Shown piece after piece: positions 1 to 8,700 of a DNA stretch of 11,000 bases. The translations under genes and the position numbers were made by a program. The number at the start of each line of letters is the position of its first letter. Positions within the stretch are counted from its first letter, which is position 1. The DNA is taken from the NCBI GenBank assembly GCA_037447655.1, contig JBBHKE010002415.1, positions 64,001 through 75,000 of the forward strand, written 5' to 3'. The notes beneath the pieces are model-generated. The model saw only the letters and a program-made list of their open reading frames with translations. It was not told where the DNA came from and made no database searches. Source of the DNA: Zygnema cylindricum (Eukaryota; Streptophyta; Zygnematophyceae; Zygnematales; Zygnemataceae).

Positions 1-306
1 TTGCTGAAATCTCAGTGACATCCAACAGAACAACTATTTTGGATGATTTCAGTCCGTCCACCAAGTATGCATGGGTGGATTACGATGGTGCACGCCAGAT
101 TTTGCAAGTGTACCTCAACACAGAGAATGCTAAGCCAGCGACGCCTTTGCTTACATACAAAAAATCCCTTTGCGAGTTGCTGAGGCCATCTGCCTGTGCC
201 GCATGCCAAACAGTTACTAGGGCATACGTTGGATTCGCAGCTGGAACTGGCGGTTGTGTCGACACTCATGAGATTCAAAGTTGGAGCTTTGAAAGCAGTT
301 TCACAG
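1..306 (+). CDS. Exon 1 (partial): C-terminal half of an L-type (legume) lectin domain
   Basis: The reading frame is open from base 3. Hallmarks of the second half of the legume-lectin fold are clear: the KYAWVDYDG strand, then LQVYLNTENAKPATPLLTY, then AYVGFAAGTGG, and the closing HEIQSWSF. The N-terminal half, which carries most of the Ca2+/sugar-binding residues, lies outside the window, so sugar-binding ability cannot be judged. An insertion between the Leu-rich segment and the VGF strand carries three Cys, and a fourth follows GTGG; most plant L-type lectins lack cysteine. The donor GTATGT at 307 cuts after base 1 of a codon (phase 1). If intron 1 is not removed, the frame ends at TAA 315-317 just after the fold's last strand. 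A weak acceptor-like AG at 14-15 could mean the exon starts inside the window, but the frame before it also fits the fold. Confidence 0.85.
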
Positions 307-3300
307 GTATGTATTAAAATCATACTGAAAACTTTGTTAAGCTTCCTTTTCCTCAAGCTTTTGAAGTCCTTCAAAGCTGAACTTAATCTCACATTTGGTC
401 AAATCAACCAATCTTAATTTTTGCTGGAAGAAATTAAAGATCATTGACTGTCGGCTAGCATGAACTTGAAGCTGTATTATAAAGCTATACTTTTCAATAA
501 AGCTTGTCTTTTTTGCATTAAATTCAACCAGGGATTTCCAAAGTTATGTAATATGGTTCAAGCATTCGTACAACATTGCATACGACGTTAATATTTCACA
601 TGAAATTATCACTTTTGAGAATTTTCTTTTGTTAGACTACTGCAAATTTATTGCAAACTCATGTATCTTGCTCGTTTTGACTAATAGTAGATAATTTTGT
701 TTGAAACCACTAGATAAGATAACTTTTTCATACCCGTAATTTTTGACAACTGTATATACTTTGGCATTCTAAATATATAATGCCACAAGGGAATCAAACA
801 TAGGGGTCAGGGATCAAAGATTGACCACTACCAGAGTGGTAAGTTTCATCTTCCAACTGTTCCATGCACAGGCTGGGTGATGGCGCCACATGTTTTTTCT
901 CCGATTAGAAGTCACAATGAAGATCAAAACTTAGGTAGCATTTTTCTTAGGACCTCCTCTATCGTTTTATAGTTTCTAATAACCTACAAAAACAGATTCG
1001 GTTGAGTATTCGTTGAGCCCTGGCATTCGGCATGATGTTTGACACTTTTTGCTTTTGGTATTGCAGTGTACGCTCTTGGTCTAGATGATGCACAACCGCA
1101 AAACGATCTCACAGGCTTTAGTCCTTATTTCTTCCATGCGAGCGTCGGGTATTCGTGGAGGATTAAGGCAATATGGACCATAAAAACATCTTGGAGTTGG
1201 GTGACTGACCTACCACCAGTGAAGGACCAAGGCGCCTGTAGTAAGTACATTGCTTCTGAACTATTTGCAACTGGGTCAGTTTGAAAGAGGAGAGTATTCG
1301 TTTCTGTTTTCTATTGTTATTCGCAAATGGCACAAATTATTTTTTATTACTTTTATTTTATCTTTAGGATTTGGCCCAGTTTGAAGTTCATATGGATGAG
1401 GAATTATTTTGCAGTTCTGAGTTCCTTAGGAAACACATACCAAACCTGTCAAAAATGGGATTTATTTTTGAAGATTTAAGATTTTTAAAGAGCGTTGACC
1501 AAAAAGCTTTTGGAAGCCATAATAAATTGTTTTTTGTAAGCTTATTTTGTTATTTCAAAACCAATGAAAAAAACTAAGGCAAATTATACTTATGGTTATC
1601 AATGTTTCCCCACAAGAAGCTTTTGAATCCTACAAAAATACAAATTGGTCAAAAGGATCGACCTTAAACGATTGATATTAATTTTTAGTCACACGAGTAA
1701 GGACTAAGCGGAAAGTTCGACCAAATAAAAATTAAAGATTAATTCACAAAAGGCATAAACAAACATTTCAGACGCAATTGTACTGTCTCGCCTCCCTACT
1801 CTCCCACGTTGTCCATAACTATAGAATACGTTTACCAACGCTGTATACAACTTAAAGGATCTAATAGATCAGGAGGTAATGTTCAGTGTCCTAGGAGTTT
1901 CTTTATTTCATTGACAATCTAACAATAGATCATCCACGATGTGCCATTCCTCGTGTGCAGGAAGCTGTTGGGTCTATGCTTCAATAGGTGCTATAGAAAG
2001 TGCATACTATATTGCTAACGGAGAACAATTGAAGACTCTGCCTAGTTTCTCGGAGCAACAAGTGGCCAGTTGCCTCAACAAGGGTTGTGATGACACCGGC
2101 TGGCCTTCAGTGGCTCTCAGCTTTGCAACTACAAAACATCTGACAACCAGCTTTGATCTTTCAAAGTCTTGTGCAACACAAATAGTAGGTCCTAACACAA
2201 CATTCATGCTTTATAAGAAATCCACACAATTTTAAATTAAATGGACAGCAATAGTTTAACCTTATTGAATGTGGACATTGGCAATTGCCCTTACCATGTA
2301 CTGTACTTTGGCATCGACTTTCCTCTGAGTCATAACTTGCCTCACCGGCCTATTTATTTCACCAAGTTAAAGTACTAGTTTTAATTAAAGTTTCACTTAC
2401 CTAGATACCATTGGGGTAATTTATCTCCACATCCCAAATCAAGACCAAAGATTCACAGTGAAGACTCATGTCATTGCAACCTTTTCCTCTGATACATTGC
2501 TCTTGGTGCCAGTTTGCCTTATTGTTACATATTGAAGAGCTTGTCCTAATGATGAACATGGAAGTGGGTATGACCAGCCTACCAGTACTCTTCGCATATC
2601 ACGATGGGAGCGCGTCAGACAATTCGGCTGGTTTGGCTTACTCCAGGCTGTCCTTCAACAGCCGGTTGTAGTTTTCGTGGAGGCCAGTGGCTCTGCTTTT
2701 GTCAACTACCGGCAGGTACAGGAACTCAACCATACGGAAAGTCATATCTGAGATATTAAAGTATGTCGTGTTCATTGTTTGCCAAGTAACAAGAGTATGT
2801 TTTGGTGTATGTAGGGCGTATTCAGCGATACCTCGTGTTTTTCAAGTGGAGTGGACCATGTAGTGCTCCTTGTGGGCTATGAGCTCGATTTACAAGAGTT
2901 ATCACAATCGTATTGGATTGTTCGAAACTCGTGGGGAGCATCATGGGGCGAACAAGGCTACATGCGTATGCAAATTACGGGAGGGTTGGGTGTCTGCGGG
3001 ATCAACACCCTCCCAGGACTAATTCCAGTTGTTAAAGCTTCAGGTATATGATTTTTTTGAGGTTTAACGTGGGCCCAACGATTATAAAGCTCGAATGAGG
3101 CTGAAAATTGATTTTTTTATTGTCTTTTTTACTGCTCTCTTTCTAAATCTTCAATTGCCAAATGAGAGTCCATTATAAAGGAAGACATTTGGAAGAGAGG
3201 ATAGAAGATAAAAAGCATCATACAGGGCAAGTAGACCATCTCAACAGAAATTAAAGGAATTATATCCTCCAAGAGAAACACATTCAAATAGGTTTTTTAA

Positions 3301-5699
3301 AAGATATTATTCAAGAAAGACTTAGTCCGAAAGGAAGCTCGAATGGTGTAGAGATGTCAATATTCCTTGACTAACCCTTGCCTTACTCTGAATTCAAAAG
3401 CCTTTAAAGTTCTTTCATTTTTGTAACTTTATCTCCCACAGTAAATACTTGAAGAAGCATCGCACAAACACCATATTCTAACAAAATATGGCGAACATAA
3501 TATTGTACCGTAAACTTTATTCGACCATGCCCCTTGTTTTGACTAGTCTTTGAATTTCGCACAGTCATAAGAGACGTCGTACCATAAATCTTCAACTGTA
3601 CGAGGAATGGCCCATATGAAAACAGGAATAGTAGAGTATAAGTAGTGTACATTTCGGACATGTTAGGGGATTTTGCCATAGAACAAAGAACTTTTTGTTA
3701 CCATGTTGTGACGCTAGAAGTTAAGCTTCTTTTTAGCATATTCAGTAACCAACACATTTTTCTGGTTTCTTCTCATGTGTTACATAACGTCCCTCGCGAT
3801 ATTATTCTGGGAAATACATGAATTTGTCCCTGTAAAATCGTGACCCATAGATGGCCCCCAAACTTTTTTTGACGATGTAACTCGCCCAATTAAATTGAAT
3901 GATCGTGTGTATCGCAATAATATTACGTGCACGAGGTGCATTTTTCTGTTTTGAATTTCCCCAAATGTGGCACCTTCTGAATCGCAAATGATTGACACGA
4001 TGGTAATCCTATACCTCCATATGTTTCCATTTGAAAGCTCTTTACTCTAATATGAAACACCGCCTAGTTGGCTGCATAGCATCTTGAGGGGATGTGAAAT
4101 AGTAATCAAGAACTGGTGACTCGCCTTCATCTGATTGATTAGATGTTAATCAATAAAGGACTGTGAGCATGAGAAGGACTTTTATACTTTGCAAAAGTAT
4201 AAGTGGCAACCTTGTACTTGAGAAATATGTAAGGGCTAAGAAAGTGCAAAATCGTCAGTTATCAAATCTTTGAGGCTCTACAAATTCTAGAAATCACCAA
4301 GTAAACTGATCACACTTCGCATTTAGTAGGGTAGCCTCTGTGATTCTTCCAAGATTTATCAATTATTGTGCAACCAATACTCCAGAAAGTTCTATAGCAC
4401 AGAGTTTGAGTTGACTCAATTGAAGTCACAAGTCTCACTTAGTCTACCAAGTGCAGTTTGGGAGATGTTTTCCGCGGTTAGTAAGGAAGGATTCTGATGC
4501 TCACCATAAAAAAAAAACTTTCATTACTAATTTATTAACACTAAAGGTAGTTTGGTCCGACTGAATTTGCACGTGCGGAGAATATAAAACTGACACCTAT
4601 GAAAATGAGAGAAACTTGAGGTCAGATTATAGGCTAGTGGTTTTTAGACGCAACAGTCAAATTTCTCGATTTGCTTCTCTATTTTTCACTACCCAGTGAA
4701 AGAAACTACTTGACGGTGGCGTTCTATCAAAAAATGTTGTAATCGTACGGCCAATTCTACGAGCTGTTATATTTTAGGCGATATTCCATCGCGTAGAGTA
4801 TAAATACCACGTTTTTTTAAACCGAGTGGCACACGTAAACTATTATCGAATGTTGAATATCCTTAAATAAAATTCCCATCGAAAAAGTTAACTTCAAATC
4901 TACAGTTGCGCACAATGTACTTGGGATAGAGGGCGAGCGGGTAAGGGAGAGGGGGAGAAGGTAAGAGGCTAGAGGGTTAGAGGGGAAGAGGAAGCGATGT
5001 ATAGGAGGGGGGGAGAGGGAGAGGTAGAAAAAGAGGGAAAAAGAGGGGGAGAAAAAGGAGTGGGAGGGTGTTTCAAACATGACGAAAGTCTTTTCCCATA
5101 AATAGTGTGACGAAAGGGGCGTTACCCAAACCTTCGAAGAGTTTTGGCAACATTCTCGTAATGTTCTTTGCGTATAGAAACAAAGTAAGCGGTACGGCTT
5201 GGTATAGATACGCGTAGATTTCTTTAAACTACCCCAATTTTCGTCTAATGGAACGCCACCCTAAGCTTCTCAATGTTTCTGTTAACTGTTCAGCTAGGTG
5301 CACTTTTTTGAACGGAATAGCTGTCTAGGGACCAGATTTGAAAATCCTCAATAATACTAAAAATGAAACACGGTGTTGTGCGGAATGCAAATTTCAAGCT
5401 GGCTGTGTCACATTCACCTTCAACACAGCCACGGGCTTATGCCACCTGAAGACGTCACGCGGGGTGAACATTCGAGACAGCCAATCTATTTCAGGGATGC
5501 CGGATTCAGGTAAGCCTCTGCCGGAAGTTGGGAACACGAACAACCTTGGTTCCCTCCTTTAATCATCGCCCTAGACAAAGGCAGTTTGTGTGAAGCAAAT
5601 TGGTAAAGAGGTGGCTCGTTCCAACTATTGAGGAAACCTGTAATGGTTGAAATTGCCTCTTGCTGAGAAAGGAATCTTCAGTACAAAATATGTAAATGA

Positions 5700-5730
<31 letters not shown>

Positions 5731-8700
5731 CGTCTATACGTCTGCAGGTAATATTATAGCTGCTCTTACTTGGTTTGCTTATTGGGTTTTTTTCTACAAA
5801 ACAGAAAACGATCCATGCAACTTGGTCAACATTGACACATTCAACGATGGAAATTATGAGTTACCTGGCAAGATGAATCCATGTGGGGGTGGACGTTGCA
5901 CCCCTGTGGGTAAAACATACACGTGTCAATGTCCGGCTAACTTCACCGTTGTCACCAACAGCGACAAGACACAAACATGTGCACCAGGTTTGTTTCCAAC
6001 CTTGCAAAGATTTTAGGTATGTCTTTTTGAGATGCTTATAACCAAATGTAGCTAATTTTTTCGTACACAATTTTGTAGTCAATGTGTGGATGGATGACAC
6101 CCTTTGAACCACAACAACGCAATGCAACTGTGTGCATTCGGTATTTACCCAATCTTGTGCTTTTTTCTGGCTCGATAATTTTTTTTGTGTAAAACTACAC
6201 TAAATGTCCAAAATCTATTGCCTATTCGTCTATATTCTCTATAATTATAAGCAAGAACGAAACTAGGCGAAAGAATTTCTTACATAGTAACCTCAACTTC
6301 TTGAAATGGGTAATAATGTCACTAGAAGTGTGGTGCAAAATGTATATGATCATCGACCTGAGTTCCTACGTTTTTCACAAGAAAAAGCATCTTACAAGGG
6401 AATTTCGATGTTATGTGGTTTATTCATGTCATGAAGAAAAAATCACCAGCAAGGCGAAGGTGAGGAAAATGTCAAACTTTGTTGTCCGTTTTTCTACTAT
6501 GAGACTTGCCTTGCATCTGGTTGGTTATAAAAATAAACGAAAGGAAGATCAATACGTGATGATATTTTTATTTTGTGCATTCTCATAGATATTGCAAATG
6601 TGGTGATTAGTTTCACTATTGAATCTGTTTCGAGGATATTTTTATTTAATATCTTATATGTGTTAGTATAAAACTTTGGAGCATTACAATGCGATTGGGG
6701 ATGATTGAGCAACACTAGACAGCTTCGACCAGACATCCTGGTCCACTAATATTTAATCTCTCACTGATGACATAAGCTAGTACTCTGTTAAAATGCTGCA
6801 GTATCTCCATGTACGTTTACGGACAAAAACCCATGCAGCACAGGAGAATGTGTAGACTCCAATAACCCTTCTGGGAGCTACACGTGTATCTGTCCCCTCG
6901 GCTATGTTATGGACGCATCGGAAGGTCCACTTACGTGTGCATTCGGTACACCTCTCCTCGTCCATTTCCCCGTATTAATACCAAAGGATGGTAGTTGATG
7001 TTATTAACACAAGACCTGCGTTCATTGTGCACAGGTTCTCAACTGTGAATTTCGTTTCTGTTGTTTTTGATGTACCCTCTACTGACATTGGACGGCAATC
7101 ATACACCATAATGATCCCTCCATCCCTCCTTCCCTCCCTCTCCCAATCGCAAATTATGTTACAGTTTTTATTTTTATTTTAGAGTCACATCTTACCAATT
7201 CCTACACTCCCCTTTCCCTCCCTCCCTCTCTCATTCCCTCCCTCTCCTCCCTCTCCCAACTGCATATTATGCTTTTGTTTTGGTTTTTGTTATAGCCGCC
7301 ACCCTGAGTGGACCGCTAAATTACACTATACCAGCTGGCTTCAATTTCAGCTGCGCCGAGATCAGTCGGGCTCATGGGCTTAGTTTGGTGGACTTCCAAA
7401 AACAAAATCCGGTAGGCTATATATCCGATCTTCAGTAGTAATATTAAAAAGTAGAAGTTTGCAATGTTTTAAAAATAGTCAAGTATCCAATAACGTAAAA
7501 TCCAAAATATTGTTTTTCTTATTCCGTTGCGCGTGCTTGGCTGTGTTGCAGAAACTCAGTTGCGCAAATCGTCTTGGTGCAAAGACAGTTTTGAATGTTA
7601 CAAATTCCCGCCCTTGTGGACTTCCTTATAGAGCCAACAGTGTGAGTAGAACCAGACATATTCATTCAACCTCATGTCTGTTTTGCCCATTATTTTTTTT
7701 CGGTGTGTGCGTATTTTATAATTCAATGAAGACCAGCCTGTAAACACTACTTGGCAGCTTCAATGACAGCTTCAAGACATTGAAAGTGCAGAAATTATTG
7801 TGACATGTTTATTGAGTTTTTGTGGCAGTGATGTTCTGATCAACATTTTTTTCCATGTGATTGTTATGAAAAAATACTTTTCTCCTACTGTTGTTCAAAA
7901 AACGGGCATTGATATTCGCAATAACTACCTTATTTTGCACCGGATAAATCCACACTTATCATAGTGATTTCCATATGGTCCATGCTAAAAAAAAATTAGG
8001 ATATACGAATGTAAGCGGAAATATATTGGGTATGCATTCTGTTTTGTGTTCTCTATGTTGAATTTAAGTTGTCATATTTGATTTGCTACACATCTGAAAA
8101 TACGTTCTTTACTTATTTTTCTTTGATGTTTTGGATGAGTCTACTCCCGTTTGTTTGTGTTTTATTTTTTGCCGGATGTGCGAAGATATAGACAGACTCA
8201 TGATTTTCTAAGATTCCTTGCTTTTTTTTGTCTAAGTTCTAGAGTGATCTACAAACATTCAAGTTATTTATTTTGCATCAAATTTTTCCAAATTACACTG
8301 TGGTGTAAGCGTATTGTTTTTATGTTGACTAGCTTAGTACCAGTTGGATTACGGTTTTTGTTGAAGATAATACTGACACGTTGCATTACCACAGACCGAT
8401 ACCTGCGCGTCCATTAGTCGCCTTTTTGGACTCTCTTCAATCAGTGGAATAAACTCTCCCAACCCGGATCTCAACTGCAATACCCTCCAACCTAGACAAC
8501 AGGTACTTTGCCTTCTTCTTAACATTTCTTCTGATCATCTCTGGGAAAGCACTGCACAATCGACTCTGTATGCTCGGGTAGCATACAAGCATATCATAAT
8601 TTTCAAACTTTAAACTGCTTTTTCTTCTTCTTTTTGATTTCTCCTCCATCAACTCTGTATGCTCGGGTAGCATACTAACATATTCTTGAAGTAATTTTTG

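Larger units (their letters stand above)
3044..5335 (+). other. Intron 5, no gene recognised
   Basis: About 2.3 kb, phase 1, donor GTATAT. Minus-strand open stretches at 3404-3679, 3780-3998 and 4817-5080 show no family motif. The last is only the antisense of a GA-rich tract. The intron contains hairpins at 4134-4154 and 4182-4202 and the purine tract at about 4924-5070. If the acceptor at 5293 is used, the intron ends there instead of at 5335. Confidence 0.65.

Noticed and set aside
12-392. 126-codon minus-strand open frame across the lectin exon
   Set aside because: It is antisense to a clear lectin exon and shows no family motif; it is a shadow.
824-840. ACCACT/AGTGGT hairpin in intron 1 as a regulatory element
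   Set aside because: A 6-bp stem is expected several times by chance in a window of this size.
3404-3998. Minus-strand open frames in intron 5
   Set aside because: No motif of a transposase, reverse transcriptase or other known family, and no terminal repeats found around them.
4799-4806. TATAAATA, and a similar TATATAAG near 10305, as promoters
   Set aside because: TATA-like strings are common in AT-rich introns, and no coding start or transcript evidence follows.
4817-5080. Minus-strand Ser/Pro/Leu-rich open frame
   Set aside because: Simply the antisense translation of the GA-rich tract.
5326-5328. TAG read as glutamine through a variant nuclear code, as in some ulvophyte algae
   Set aside because: The other exons use CAA and CAG for Gln and contain no in-frame TAG or TAA, so reassignment is not supported.
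6301-6588. 95-codon open frame in intron 7
   Set aside because: No recognisable domain and it ends without a plausible junction; consistent with chance.
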